Below are positions 21,836 through 35,707 of a stretch of DNA of 64,000 nt, piece by piece. How positions within the stretch are numbered: the first letter of the stretch is position 1; every line of letters begins with the position of its first letter. This DNA is from Campylorhamphus procurvoides (lineage: Eukaryota > Chordata > Aves > Passeriformes > Dendrocolaptidae), in contig WBMV01001912.1 in assembly GCA_013396655.1 (NCBI GenBank), positions 558,001 to 622,000 on the forward strand. Reading direction: 5' to 3'. Position numbers and translations under genes: made by a program. The notes beneath the pieces were generated by a model. It saw nothing but the letters and a program-made list of their open reading frames with translations, was not told the DNA's origin and did not search any database.

Positions 21836-24800
21836 CCATTTCATTTCTTGGAGAAATGCCATGTGCTAGAGGTTCAGAGGACATAAATTACAAATAGCAT
21901 TATTCTTGAAAGGAAGAAAGAACTTTGAAGACCTGAAATGAAAAAAGGGTTCTGTCTTATTTGATAAATTGTAAAGAAATTTTTAACCTCAAGCAGTCAC
22001 TTGGAAAAAAAAAGACACAATTTTAGAGGACCCTGTTCCTCTAAGACACTGAATATATACTTAAAACCTGCAATTTTTATTAACAGTAAGATGTAAATTG
22101 TAATCTCTGTACAGGGTGAAAATATTGTGGTTTTATTCAAGAAGCAGCTGTTTTTTCAGTGTCCACAAGTTCCTTATAATTTTACATCAGTTGAATTTAT
22201 TCTTCACTTCTCTACTTACTATATACAAACCTTAGTTTGCATAGAATGATTTTACCTGCTCTGTAGGAAAAAACGTGTGAAAAGAGATTTCTTAAAGTTT
22301 TATACTTCAAGAATGATGATGAAGTAAAGAACTTAGCAGTAGCTACATGGAAAATGAGAATCAGTCATTAACAGTGTCTCATATAAAGTAAATAATTTAC
22401 TGCAATATAAATATTCTTTTGATCATGTACTTCTGATAATGTACTCCATTTCTAGTTGGCATTATATCAAACACAGCTTTCAGGAAGTAATTTGTTTTAC
22501 TTTTGCAAACATTTGTGTATGCTCTAGTAACTAACTCAGAAATATTACATTTCTGTGAAGTAACTTTTAAATATGAGACCTAAGAATTTTGTCTCAAGGT
22601 ACTTTACAATATTCTTGTAGCAATATAAAAAAATAAAGAAACAGTCACTTTTTTTGGGAGGGAGAGTGTAGACTAGATAAAACATTAAAAAAAGAACAAC
22701 TTTTGTGCAATTATTTCTGCTGCAATGTCTAGATGTCTCATTATGTCAAGTGAAATGATTTACTGAACAAATATTTACAATCTTTCTATCTCTGCTAATG
22801 ACAACATATTAAGTTTTGATTAGCTATTCTTCATTGCAACAGCTGAGAGACATGTTCTACTTACACTATCTTTGTGTTTCAATGCGAAAGAATTGGTTAG
22901 ACTATGTAAGCTAAAAGAAAAGCAGAATGATTACATTATGAGTTGGCATATTTTTCAGAAGGAAAACTTCAGGCACCTTATTAAGAGTTTTTATAGTTTT
23001 AGCTTGAAAGCTAGAGAAGAACAAACTGTTCAGGTAGGTGTTCAAAGCAAACATCAATATAACTGGTATTTGTACAGTTGTGTTTCATAAGAAATCATGA
23101 CTACTCTACCTAAAGCTTCCAGTGCTTTACCTAAGTACCTCACCTACCAAAGCAGTGAGGCACAGTAGAGTTGTGAAATGTTGATACTTCTGAGTTACTG
23201 AGTGCCTTCACAGATATGAAGAGTCTTAGAATATCTCATTTCAGCCTTCAGTCTAACTCTGAATCTCCTGTCTCCAATCTTTTTTAAGGAAAAGATGTGG
23301 TCAAATATTATGTTTTAATCCAGGTTTTTAACAACTTCTTTCTAGTATCTTCTCTCAGAAGCAGCTATTGTAGATACCAAAAAAGGAAAATTACTCATGC
23401 AGTAAAATGTGACTGAAATAGGAACAATATTCAGTGGAAATTAGAGTAGCATGCTACAAGTAGATTTCTACTCTGCAGTAAGCCATATAGGTGCATGTTG
23501 TAGAGTCTTGGATTCTATACATTTTTCAGACAAAAAAAAATATATTAACCTTGTAGAAGACATTGGCATTCTTCTCTTTTTCCCTACAACTCTTTAAAGA
23601 TGAACATTGAAGCATATGCTGAATGCTCTACACCAATGTGTAGTAGAACAGTACTTCAGTGTGTATTAAAGTAAACCAAATATTTTAAATTGAAAACTAC
23701 TTTTGTTGTTGCTGCTGATTTTGAAAATACTTGTTTGAAAAAAAGAGGTGTTAATACTTACTGTGGCATCATTCTGAAAAACAATTGTTTAGCAGTAAGT
23801 TGGCAGCTATCATAAAATTTCTGTAGCCATAAGTAGAAAATATGTTAATACCTAGAAAATATGTTCATTCAAGGACAACTGAATTATGGTCCTTACAAAA
23901 TTCTTCTGAATTAACTAAAAAGGCGAGATAGTAATTAACTTAAGCTAGCTGATATGAAGGTGCAGATGGAGAGTCACACATTGAAAACCTTATGTTTAGA
24001 GACTGAAGAGAAAAACAAAAATATAAATCCCACTTAGCAGTTGTTAATATCTTGAAGAAATTGCACCATCAAAAACTTTATACTCCTGTTACTACTCTAG
24101 TACCCAATTTATAGACTAGGTTACTTGAACACTCACTCGGTTTATTGCACTAGAGTTTGTGCATTCTGTGTCCTAAAAGAACACATTTAATATACAAGTC
24201 AAGATTGTAGTGTTAGACAAGCATTTTAAATGGCTAATAAAAGAATTGCTATCAGTCTAGTAGCAATTATGATAACACTTATTCAAATTGTATGCCATTA
24301 AAATGATATACACAAAATTTCTAGTGTTTACCTCTAGCTGTGGTGTTCTGCTCCCATTTCCACTGCTGTGGACCTTAGAATCAGTGGCTGCATTCTGGTG
24401 TTGAGGTTAGAGGAGCCACCAACATCCAGAGTTCTTCACCAGAAGCAATGTGAGGTTAATGGTTTCTTCCTCTTCACTCCTTTGTCTACTTGTGGCAATT
24501 TTTGTCTATCTGCTAACATGTTGCTCTCTCTTGTTTACAATTCTCCTTTGCATCCCAATTTGTTATAAGAGGGTCTTACATAGATGCTGGGTACTTTTGG
24601 AAGTTTTAAACCTTAAAACTGTTTTTGCCAGCTCTCATGATTGCATTCCTTTAATGATCAATGAAGGATTGTTGATGACTTGTTCATAGCCATTGAGCCT
24701 CCTCTGTTTAACTATCTTGCATTTTATTCTAGGGTCATAGATAGATATTTCATTCTACACAGATTAAATAAGCTGTTGTCATGCCTTGAGTGTGGCCTCT

Positions 24801-27800
24801 TCTCTCCATCTTCTATGGCTTTTGCAGTCTCAGCTCAGGGCCAGGTTTTGGTGCAATTGGGTGTTTCTGAATCTGGCTGCTGGTGAAAGGGATAATTGTG
24901 CAAACATGCTGCAAGAAGTGTGTGCTGGGGAGCCAAATTAGAGTTGCCTCAACAGTTGTCACTGTAGTTGTGGGTACAGTGATAGCCACTAAAGAATTGA
25001 TAAAGCTAAGGAAAAGCTAGAAATGCAGAAGGGTAAGCTAGTACAGTGGTGGTTAGATATATTGCTGTTACAGCTAGAAAATCAAAGACTTGACTCTAGG
25101 CAGGCCTGCTACACCGCTCATTTTCAACACCCCTACATTTATTCATCTTCACTGTAATCTATGGCTCTTCTATTAACCAGATAAAACACATAGTAAACTA
25201 CTGAGAAAAAGCAGTATTTGGGGAATGAAAGAAGAGTGGTTATCTTTCTTTTCTGAAGATAAGAAAACATTCTGACCTTTAGAAATATTATTCCCCTATT
25301 AGGAAAAAAAATAAAAGGAGCTACACTGTCATGTCTATCCTTAAATGACTAGACATTTATGTTGACCTTATATTCTTGATTTTTAAACCCTGTAGGTCTC
25401 ATTTTGTATACTTTGTATATTATTCAATGTTCTGAAGTACTTTAGTTATTTTTCCTGAAAGTTGGCATAATTTTTTTACGGTTTTTCACAGTATCAATAT
25501 TGTTAATGAGAAATCTTTTCTCTCCAGCTTCTGTTGTACTCTGCCATATCCTTTCCTTTTTTTCAGGATTAATTCTAAAAGACAGAAATCCAGGGAATTA
25601 CATTTTTGATTTCAGAGGGATGATTTTCTTAATTCTGATTTGCAATATATTCTTTTCCTGAGGAGGACTAACAAAATAACAAAAATAGGAAAGAAACTCT
25701 TTAGATTTGGTATATTAATTATTTTATTTCTTACAAGTGTTTTAAATCCATTCAGAAGATGAACTTATGCCCTGATCTGAAATTTTAGAATCCTAGGTGG
25801 GACATAGATAAAATTAATTTGAGAATACTAGATATTACAGGTAGAGTTTTTGAAATATGATAATTGACACATGATTCAGGTGGACTATGTCATTTGGTCA
25901 GCTAACCACTTGATTTTTTTAATACTACTCAGCATAGTTCTATAGTTAACTGATGGGAAGATCAGTTTAAACAAAGGTTTGTCAATTTCTAGAAGCACCT
26001 TGATAAAAAGTTCTGGGATATGATCACATGCAGGTCTGCGGGACCTTCCACAGTATATGCAGTATCTATTTTCTCCCTTTCCTCTCTTCAGCAGCCTTTC
26101 ATATATTTGAATATTACCATCATGTTTTGTGTCCATGACAGTCTTCACTGTAAAAGGCTACTTCATTCAGTGTTTTCTTCAATGGCAGTTCTGGGAAACA
26201 TGGTTCTATCCATGCTTTTTAAACAGGTTTCTCTTTCTCAAAGTTTAGAATTCAGAATAATTCACAGTATCATACCTGAGGATTTAATGAGTCACAATAG
26301 TGTCTATTTTCCCAGTGTAGCATCTGTCTTGGTTAGAACACTATGGCAGTGCTGACTTTGGCTGAACTTATGTCTTGCTATCATTCACAGCTCCTCTTTC
26401 CTGAACAGCTGCATTCTAGGATATTGTTCCTTACCCTGTAATTATGCAGCTGGTGGTTTCTGCTTTAATATGGTATTTTGCAGTTGGTCCCGATGAATAT
26501 TGTAAGGTTTCTTTTTCTCTTCAGAAATCTGAAAAAGTACTTCTAGAATCAATTTTGTAGTCCCCTATAGGGAACTAGACCAAGTGTTTTTGTTTGGGTT
26601 TTTTTGTTTGGTTTTTTTTGGTTTGGTTTTGTTTTGGGGGTCACCTATTATTTATTGATTTTTTTATTATTATTTTTGTATTGCACTGTGTGCCCAGTTT
26701 GACACTCTTTAATTTTCAAGACTGCTGTAACAAGTGTTCTCTTGGCAATGCCTATTCTTTTCGCTACTTGATAAGCTTCCCAGAATATTTTCTGCTTTAC
26801 ATTTCTAAAGAATATATGCACCTGACATTGTAGGAGTATCTTAAATCTCCTTTTGTCTTGGCTGCAAAATCTGTGAGATTCTATATATTTTCTACATGCT
26901 CGTGTTGCATGTAGGCAAAATACAGGACAAGCTTGCAATCAATTCAAAGGACCTGCTCATTTGCTTTGTTTTCAGTTTGAGATTAGGAAGGGTGAGTGTT
27001 ACATGGAAATGTTTTTTGCCTCTTTTCTCTAAGGAGAATTTCTCAGTCTTGCTGCGATCCTATTGTTTTTGTTATTCTAGACTTTTAAGTAGAAATAAGG
27101 AAAATCCTTTCAGCTTATCCACAGTACCAATTTCCAAAGGTTTGTTACTTTTTTTATCTTGTCCCAGACATGTAACTGTAAAAAGTTCCCACACAAATGA
27201 ATAAGAAGTTTTCTGCACATATGCCTACTAAATTGCACTTGCCAATTAAGTCTTTGCTGCGTGAGAAATTTTTTATTGTCTGGTTGTAACAAAATGTCTT
27301 TCACAATTATCAAATTTTAATGCTTAACAAAGATGCTGCTTTTTGTTTCAAGACTTAAATTCATTTATGTTAAGTATCTTCTGCAGAGAGCCACAGACCT
27401 TGACACTAAAGTTAAAACCCCCCATTTTCCTATTATACAAGCTACTAAAATAAGTAGTTTTGGGTTTATTATATATTATACAGTATCCTTCCCAAATCTA
27501 ATTCTGCTTTCTGAGCAGACTTTTAGAAAGGTACTGTACATGAAAGTTTAGATTGACCTAATATATATATTTTAATTATGAGATCAATTGTAATAATATT
27601 CTTAAAATCAAATAATTCCTGTAAGAGTAATTCAAAATATTATATAAGTGCCACCCAGGCAAAGTCAAGTGTTTCTATGTATGCTATATTCTCTCCTCAG
27701 TTGTACGTACTTTATGGTTCTTTCAAAACTGTTAACTTGATGTTTCTTCTCTTTCTGAAGTGAACTATTTTTTTCCTGAAAATATCAACAACTATGTACC

Positions 27801-29344
27801 TTTATATATCTAGCATCAGCATCCGTTTAGCTGAGCCAACTCTTTATTTATTGTTTAGCTTCATTCATATGAGGTTTTGTCAAGTCTCTTGGAACTGACT
27901 AGATCTATTTCACAGAGAATATCAAATTGTGGTTATCTCAGGCTTGATTAGCTGCAATTTTTTCAGGAAAGTTGCATAGTTGTTTTTTTTTCTATTCATT
28001 GACTAGGGTTTTCTTACAACATTTAGAAGACTTAAGAACATTTGGCCTTTGAATCTCTGAAGAAGGAATAATTTGAACATAACTGGTAATTTTACATACT
28101 TCTAAGTTTTTCCTTTCTCAGTCAAATAGTGACATATGTTCCGTCACTCCTAGAGGAAAACAAAGGAGTGCCTCAAAGAGGAATCTGTTGAAATCAAAAG
28201 TAGTGTCTTACCCCTTTATCTGTAGGTCATCTCCTTTATTTCAGTCAATAGTAGGTCACAATAGCTGTTTCAGCCATCCATGAGATGGAGGTATGCACTC
28301 CATATGAGATGAGATGGCATGCACTGGGGCAAAGTATGTCAAGAAGTAGGAATATGGATTTTAATATCACATTTTGAGCTTGCCACTCTGCCTGGTTTTG
28401 AGGTGAGTGCTTGGTCTTGGCCAAAGCTGTGGGATGCACATCTCTTTCTAACTGGACTTCTGTGAAAACTTTATCAAATAATGTCAGAAACTTGGTTACT
28501 GTGCTGTGTCTCTTGACATCTTAATTCTGGAGAGAATTACTTAACTTCTGGAGAGACACAAGAGAATGAGGCTTAAATTAAACAGAGGAAACTTATGATT
28601 CTAATAGTTTATGGAAAAGTAATTCAGTAATACATTCCTAAAGGCAGTTGGATTAAGTATTGCCTTACAAAATAGCCATGTCCTTCCCATGATCTTCAAT
28701 GAGTTCTTCATGTCTGGGAGAATAAAGTACTTCAGTTTTTCTCAAGGCAGTTCTCTTCATAATGGTGAAGTGTTTAGAGTACTTTAGAGAAAGAAGGAGA
28801 AAAACAGGAACTAAGGGCTCTCTTACAGGAACAGTGATGACATTGTTTTAATCAGCCATTGTGGGACCAATGTAAAATTCTTTCATGTTAAGGACTGAAA
28901 GTGGATTCAACTTTTCATAGTAGTGCTAGATTTTAATGTTCTCAGAATAAGGAGAAGCTACTGTTAACCCCAGTGATGTCTGAGGAAAGGAAATTTTGCA
29001 ATGAATTTTTTTCCTGTATTGCTGAAGTACATGTACATGGTACAGTGAAATTTAGTAAATGGTAAGAGAATATTTCTCAATCTGTTTGACATACGAATTG
29101 CTTGGTTTGGGTACAAGAGTAGCATTAATAGTTACTGGAATTTGAGCAAATGGAAAAAAGTATAATTAAGGCTGCGTTGTGAATAGAGCCACAGGAAATG
29201 GAGCCTTGTCTCTTAACAAACCTGTATGAACTGGAAGAGGAAAATTCTACTGGCTTCTACTTATATATTGCACCAATCAGTCCAGCTACTAGAATACCTG
29301 AACAGCCTGTGTAGCTTCAAAACTTGTACACAACTAAAATGGGA
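21836..29344. other. 7.5 kb of AT-rich unique sequence
   Basis: This is the longest stretch in the window with no recognised transposon, gene or RNA gene. Low-complexity T/G tracts occur at 26588-26640. Open frames of up to 111 codons (26020-26355, +) show no domain. The low transposon content fits constrained non-coding DNA but is not proof of it. Confidence 0.45.
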
Positions 29345-29790
29345 TGCATGGGGTTGTTGTCACCCAAGTTCAGGACCTGGCATTTTGCCATATTGAAGCT
29401 CATACCGTAGGCCTTGACCCATCAATCCATCCTGTCCAGATCTCTCTGCAGAGCCTTCCTGCCCTCCAGCAGATCAACACTCCCACCCAACCTGGTGCTG
29501 TCTGTGATCTTACTGAGGGTGCACTCAATCCCCTCACCCAGACCACCAATAAAGATATTAAATAGAACTGACCCCAATACTGATCTCTGGGGACCACCAC
29601 TGGTGACTGGTCACCAGCTGGATTCATTCCCAGCACACTTTAAGCCTGTCCATCCAGTCAGCTTTTTACTCAGCAATGAGTATGTTCATCTAAGCCATGA
29701 GCAACAAGTTTGTCCAGGAGAATGCTGTGGGAAAGGCTGTCATCAAAGGCCATATTAAGGTCTAGGTAGCCGACATCCACAGCCTTCCAC
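29345..29790 (-). mobile_element. CR1 LINE internal ORF2 fragment (RT C-terminal)
   Basis: A minus-oriented CR1 fragment of about 445 bp within the reverse transcriptase. On the minus strand the RT block [12 protein letters not shown] is followed by [20 protein letters not shown]. Family members carry a catalytic FADD/FVDD box where this copy reads ITDS, so the active site is destroyed. Stops and a frameshift lie further upstream in the frame. The element lacks its 3' end, so it is a rearranged remnant and not a simple 5'-truncated insertion. Confidence 0.9.
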
Positions 29791-30884
29791 TACTGAAGAA
29801 TTTTCTTTTCTCTCCTCCTCTTTTTGTCCCTTTCAATTTCTTATACTTTAGCATGCATATTTAGTACATATTTCTTACATATAAGCAGACAGTGGTAAAA
29901 GCTCCTTTGGTTTGGAGCTAGCTGGAATGCTCTCTGGCAATGCTTCCTCCAAATGGATTCCTTCATATTACAAAACTTAAATGACTGCATGTTCTTCTTT
30001 TTACCTCCTGACAATAATGCTGTTTATCAGAGAAGGAGGAATGGAGGTAAAAACTACATACACAGGTCTGCAAAGAAAACTTAAAACCATACATGTAATT
30101 TTTTTAAAAAATATATAAGAGGAAAAACAGAACCTTTGAAAGAAAATTCAGTTCATTTATGGTTGCAAATGTTGGAATAGTTAACTTACAGTATATGTAA
30201 GAATGTACTGTGATGAAAAGTAGATAAATAGAGTGTGTATCTAAAGATTCAGTTAACGAGAATGAAGATTTTGGAACTTAGGGAAGAAGTTACACAATAT
30301 TTTAATTGAAAATCAGGATTTGATAAAAGCTGAAAAATAAATTTATACAGCATGAATCAAAATATAAATTAAAGCTATCTTGTATCTTTTTATGTACAAA
30401 TGATAATCACATTCTATATTGTAAAATGTTTTGGGCCCACTACATTCAGTTGCTCTTTCAACGCTAATTTTAGTATTCACATTTCCTAAAGAACCAAGGT
30501 CAACAAAACTGTAACAGTATTCTTAGATACCCTTGTATCCCCTTTGGGAACATAAAAATCTACAATTTTGCTAATGGTAAATATAATACATGTGCTATCC
30601 ATATGTGTATTCCTCTGGGGCTTTCTGAAAGGGAACTTTATGATATTTCTAATTTGTTACTTAAGGAATTTAGTAGAGATAATACTGTCCTGTTTTCATT
30701 AAGCACACAAATACACATACACTTTTTTTTTACCTGCAAAAGGAATTCATCCATGTCAGGGAAGTATATTCTAAAGATGCACAAATTCTGTAATAGCTGT
30801 ATTTATATTTGGTCTCTAAGGATTAAATGTCAAAGTTTTTAAGGAGTAATTTAATAAAATAGTGAGAAAAGGTTATCTAGAACA
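29791..30884. other. AT-rich sequence, no gene seen
   Basis: A spacer between two CR1 fragments of opposite orientation; nothing recognised. Confidence 0.45.
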
Positions 30885-31335
30885 GCAGATTGAAGGAGAT
30901 GATTCTGCCTCTCTTTTCAGCTCTTGTGAGACCCTGCCTGGAGTACTGCATCTAACTCTCCCAACACAAGCACATGGACCTGCTGGATCAAGTACACAGG
31001 AGAGATACAAAGCTGCTTAGAGGGCTGGAACACCCCTCCTGTGAAGATAGGCTGAGAGAGTTGGGATTGTCCTGCATGGAGAAGAGAAGGGAGACCTTAT
31101 AGCAGCCTTCCAGTACCTAAAGTGATCTACAAGACAGCTGGAGAGGGACTTTTGACAAGGGCATGTAGTGATAGGGCAGGGTGGAATGACTTCAAACTGA
31201 AATAGAAAGAAGAAATTCTTCACTACAGGGGTAGTGAGGCGCTGGAACAAGTTACTCAGAGAAAGTGTGGATGCTCCATCCATGGAAGTGTTCAAGGGGA
31301 GGTTACATGGAGCTTTGAACAACCTGGTGAACCTA
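30885..31335 (+). mobile_element. CR1 LINE 3' region, terminal part missing
   Basis: Plus-oriented CR1: 'gtgagaccctgcctggagta', 'gacttttgacaagggcatgt' and 'gtggatgctccatccatgga' occur in consensus order, spanning the end of ORF2 and the 3' UTR. The match stops after 'acaacctggtgaac'. The last ~80 bp, including the tail, are absent, pointing to a deletion after insertion. There is also a short internal deletion near 30952-30965. Confidence 0.88.
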
Positions 31336-34300
31336 ACACCTTGGAAAGTCTCAAGTAGACTGAACTCTCAAAAAAGCAGAGTGATTGGCTTTCCTGTCTT
31401 CCTCTTCTACATCTGAAACTCCTAACTGAAGAAGGCAGGAGCACAAGGCTATCAAGTTGGGGCTTTTTTTACAGAACAAATATGTAAAAGGAACAGCCTT
31501 CTTTTCCCTTCTAGAAAGTCAGAAAATACACATTGCCACCTCACTGGTGTTTCTGCAAGTGCTGACTCTCTAACCAGGGGTCCATGTGATATTTTTGATA
31601 TTGTTTTACCAAATTGAAGTATCTTGTTGCTGACTGTTTTGCAAAGATCAGAGTTAGATGATTTCTGTGCATTGTCACTGATGATCCTATTAACAGGCAT
31701 GTTCTTTGTTTTGTGTCCTCCGCTTCTTGCTCAGTGAACTGAGGTTACTAGACATCTGTCTGTAATCTGAATCCTAGATGTCTTCATCACACTAACTCTT
31801 TTATTTGTATTATTTTTATGTTTTTACTTGATTTACATGTAAAATCCATGATATTTTTGTACTTCTGTAGTCACAAAACAATGTTGCAATAAAAAATATA
31901 TACTTGCTAAATGATGATTTAAACACACTTTAATAATTTCATAAACTGCTGGCATGCTGATTTGGTGTATTAGGTTGCTGTCATATTCAAAGCACACAGA
32001 AGAGGAAGTGAAGGTGAGGAGTAGAAAGTATTTTGTTTTGAAACTCAGCATGACAGGCATAATTTTTCTGTTACTCTTTCAGTGAGCTCCTGACTGTTGG
32101 TCACCATAAACTTTGAATCTGAATCCAAGTAATAAAGGCAGTGACTTTGAAAAGACCCAGGTATGCAAATAACTTTCATCTCATGAATGCTACTACTGAT
32201 TCTGATAAGACCATAGAAGTTTTATAAAGTCATGTGGGTGTATAAGCTTTAGGATCCAAGCCTGAGGCCAGATATGGTATCATTATTTTTGTGTTTGAGA
32301 TTGTATAAGACAACAAAATATGCATCACAATTCAGTTCATATTTATCAAAGGTATTCTCTTTTATTATGTTTTCTTTCCAGGTATAGAATTTCAGCATTA
32401 TAACCATTAGAATGAAAACTGGCACAGGAGATAATTTTGTTCTGGGCAAAAAAAGATGTCATAAGTAAAACCAAACCAGCTCTTAGCCATATCAAAGCAA
32501 ATATGCACATGATGAATATGTCAGAATATATTAGTTGTGTGCTACCTAAAGAATTGATAATAGCATTACTAATACTATGATCACCTATTGTAGAAAAAAA
32601 AAAGATGTGAGTCTTTTCAAGTATTATGGATTTCTGAAGTTGCATTAAGCTGTTTTAAGCTATTTCCTAATAATTTAAGTATCTGTGAAGGCAATTGTGC
32701 TAAAATCTAGGTGAGTTAGACCACTTTTTGACCGTGGTAATTCATGATCTGAGACATAACCATCTACGGTGTGACTCAGTAACAGCTGCTTAGAGGACTT
32801 CATTTTGTTCTTGAATCATAAATTATAAATGAGATATGGAAGGACTCCTTGACCTTTGTCAGGTTTTGTAAGAATCCAAGGGACTATATATGGATAATAG
32901 CCATATGTCACAGTCCCTGAGTCAGACTTAAGGACTGGCAGGTCATATTTATTTATGATACTTAAAAATATTTTACTAGATCAAAATGGGTACATTACCA
33001 AAAGATATCTCAAGTATTCATTCAATCAAGATTCATTTTTTTTGTCTTTACTGCATCAATATTGCAGTAGTCTGTACATTTAGACTGTCTAAAATATGGA
33101 AAGAGACAGTAGAAGCATTTTTTGTGCATTTCATATGGCTTCCTCTGATGCTTCATTGTGTCAGTTTCTGTATAAAATCAGGTAATGTGGAATATGATGT
33201 ATATTTGGAAGAAAAACTGGTCATGTATGTCAGCTGACTATCTACAAATGTCAGCATGAATTTAAACTGGCTCTGGCACTGTCTAGGTGAAGGTGATGTG
33301 GGTTGCTTCATAGAACTAAGAAATACTTGAGCTGCCTGCTACAAAAAGTCTCACATCCAGTAGCATTCTAGCATCAAAGGTAATCAGAAGAGATTCTTTA
33401 GTCTGAGATAAACTAAAAAAAAAACAAAAACAAACAAACAAAAAAAACCCCACGTGTTTTCCTACAAACTACACATGTTCTTGATTTGCCTTCCATTTTG
33501 TCTGAAAAAATTGATTCTGTTGACACAAAAGCTCTTCTTGTAGGTTTGGTTTTTCTGTTTTTTTTTCTTATGAATAACCTTTTAGAAAAAAGGGGGCACT
33601 GCAAAAGCTGAAAAAATTATGTGACTGAAAGGTAAGATTTTTAATTTTTCCAAACTCTGTGGTTCTAACTATCCATTTGATAAAAATGGATGTCTTGCAG
33701 TCTTAACAGTCATTATTTACAAGTTAGGACACAAATTCTTTGCATTTCTTTTATAACTTGATTTCAAAATATTGAAGTATTTACCAAAGTCATGACTTCT
33801 CTTCTTACACTGAAGTCTCAGATTACATGGTGTCTTTGTCTTGCTTAGTTTCAATGATTATCAGAATTTTCAAGCATCATGATAGATTTTTTTTTAATGA
33901 ACTTGTGTATCTCCTCTTTTTTTTACATTGCTTCTTTTTTAAACACTATTACCATTACATTTGGTGATAATTCCTATTTCAATTTGACTTTGAATAAAAC
34001 ACAAAGCACATTTCAAATGGGTGACTGAAAATTAATACCTTAATCCTGTAATTGATAAGCAAATTGGAATGATACAAGGAAGGACTACTGAATGTTTGAA
34101 TTTGAATACTTCTTTTTTTTGGCACCTAGTACTGGGGACTTGGTATTAGATTTTAATTTTTTTTATCCGGTTTGTTTTCAAACACTTTCTGCAGATTTTT
34201 ACAAAACTGTAAAAATCTGATGTCAGATTTGATAGGTAGCTTTTTAGTCACACTTTATTACTGCAAACTCTAACTGTCCATTTCAGTGGAGACCACACCC

Positions 34301-34454
34301 TTTTGTCATATGTTTTTTTGCTGCTGTGTTGTGTTTTGTTTTTTTGAGGTTTTTTTTATTATTATTTGGTTGGGTTTTTTTTCAAAATATGTTACTCCCA
34401 GATTGAATTTGAATTCATGCAACCACTTAGCATGGATAATTTTTACTGGTCCAG
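31336..34454. other. AT-rich sequence, no gene seen
   Basis: About 3.1 kb without a recognised gene or transposon. It holds A-rich tracts (33415-33450), T/G tracts (34310-34385) and a perfect 12-bp inverted repeat at 34192-34219. Confidence 0.45.
34192..34219. repeat. Perfect 12-bp inverted repeat
   Basis: Arms cagatttttaca (34192-34203) and its exact complement (34208-34219) flank a 4-nt loop. Confidence 0.85.
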
Positions 34455-34708
34455 TGTCCTAGTTCAGCAGGAGGGACCAGTTATCACTATGTGGGGGTGA
34501 TTAAAGCTGTGTATTCTACACCCTCTATTCATTCCCCAAGAACAATGGACCATTTGCAGTTCCTGCCCAGGAAGCTGTTAGCACCCTCACACCCGGCCTG
34601 AGGGGGTGTGGGTGCTAATGGGCCATCAACAGCTTAACCATACCCCATGACTCATAGAGTTAATCACCCATTGTGTGAGTCCCCGCCCTGGGGGAGGGAC
34701 TGGGTGCN
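34455..34708 (+). mobile_element. ERV LTR fragment, interrupted by an N
   Basis: A GC-richer block in AT-rich surroundings starting with 'tgtcctagttcagcagg', a TG start typical of avian ERV LTRs. It contains a strong hairpin (34572-34635) and G/C-rich runs, and stops at a single N (34708). The remainder of the LTR is not identifiable beyond the N, so sequence may be missing there. Family assignment is by resemblance only. Confidence 0.5.
34572..34635. repeat. Nested hairpin inside the LTR
   Basis: Outer arms aagctg/cagctt enclose ttagcacc/ggtgctaa, which enclose cacaccc/gggtgtg, with a 2-nt bulge and a loop of about 9 nt. A GC-rich stem of this kind may have hindered sequencing near the N at 34708. 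Confidence 0.75.
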
Positions 34709-35707
34709 GCTACACATCATTCCTAAGAAAATTACTTGTCCACATCACAGATCACAAGGAGTGAGCGCTGTAGGCCTTGATTTAGTGTCTCAGGCACACA
34801 GAACTGCCTGAAGAATGCATGTTGGATGTGTTAAGTACAGAGAGCTAGGGAAAAAACAAACAAACAAACATACAAACAAACAAAAAGGTAAATAGGAGAC
34901 ATTAGCTTCTGTCACAGGAGCAAAATAAAAGAAAACCTCAAGTTTTACTGAAACAAAGATAGAGCTGAAAAACATCAGTGTTTTGATACCCAAAAAGGAA
35001 TAACTAAAATTGTTTTCATGCAATCCAGTTTCAAAAGGGAAGCTATTGGCAGGCACAGACAGCATACATAGACATGTGCATCTGCATTAATTGACCACCT
35101 CTTTCTGCTGAAGTAGGAACAGGCAATTAAAAGATTAATTACAACAGAGAGTGGTAAAGTATTCAAAAGTTTTATAAGAGCTTAACACTGATGTTGAATT
35201 CTTTGGATGCCGATTGTTATGCAGCACAAAGAAATAGTTACAATAAGTAGAAGGCAGTTTGCTGACCTTGTTGAAGATTAAAAATATCTTACATTTGACA
35301 ATGACCTTATTATAATATAAAAAAGAGCATCCATGAATAAGTTTGACTTCATAAAACTATTTTTAAAGTATTTTGGTGTGTCCTCTTCACCCAGTGTCCC
35401 ACTCCTTAATGTGGATTTATGAACTTAGTTTCTGTTAGTTCTAGTTTTGTACTCCAGGTTAATGTACCTTACTAAGAAATATTCAGCAGCTAGGGAGCAG
35501 CATGGATTTATCAGTGTAGGTGGCTCAGTTCTGACTGGAGTTGGCCTTCTCATATATCTTACATGCTTTTTCTTCATTAGTTTTAATTTATTTTTTAAGT
35601 ACGGCTTATAATTTTATTCATAATGTTCATGTTCAGCAATTTTTTTAGCTTTTTTTTTATCAGTGCAGCACATATGGGAAAACCTAAAAAAATTATATTG
35701 ATGGGTT
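34709..35707. other. Sequence between two LTRs, no gene seen
   Basis: May include leftover LTR sequence up to about 34800. A CAAA-type simple repeat lies at 34855-34886. Nothing else is recognised. Confidence 0.4.

Noticed and set aside
26020..26355. 111-codon plus-strand frame
   Set aside because: No domain, no splice support, overlaps another frame on the opposite strand; consistent with chance.
29400..29758. Overlapping frames on both strands over the CR1 fragment (29400-29636 -, 29414-29758 +)
   Set aside because: Neither is the true ORF2 frame. The conserved RT residues are read in a different minus-strand frame, so these are shadows.
34192..34219. Hairpin as a bacterial-type terminator
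   Set aside because: The window is vertebrate nuclear DNA (CR1 LINEs, ERV LTRs), so intrinsic terminator logic does not apply.
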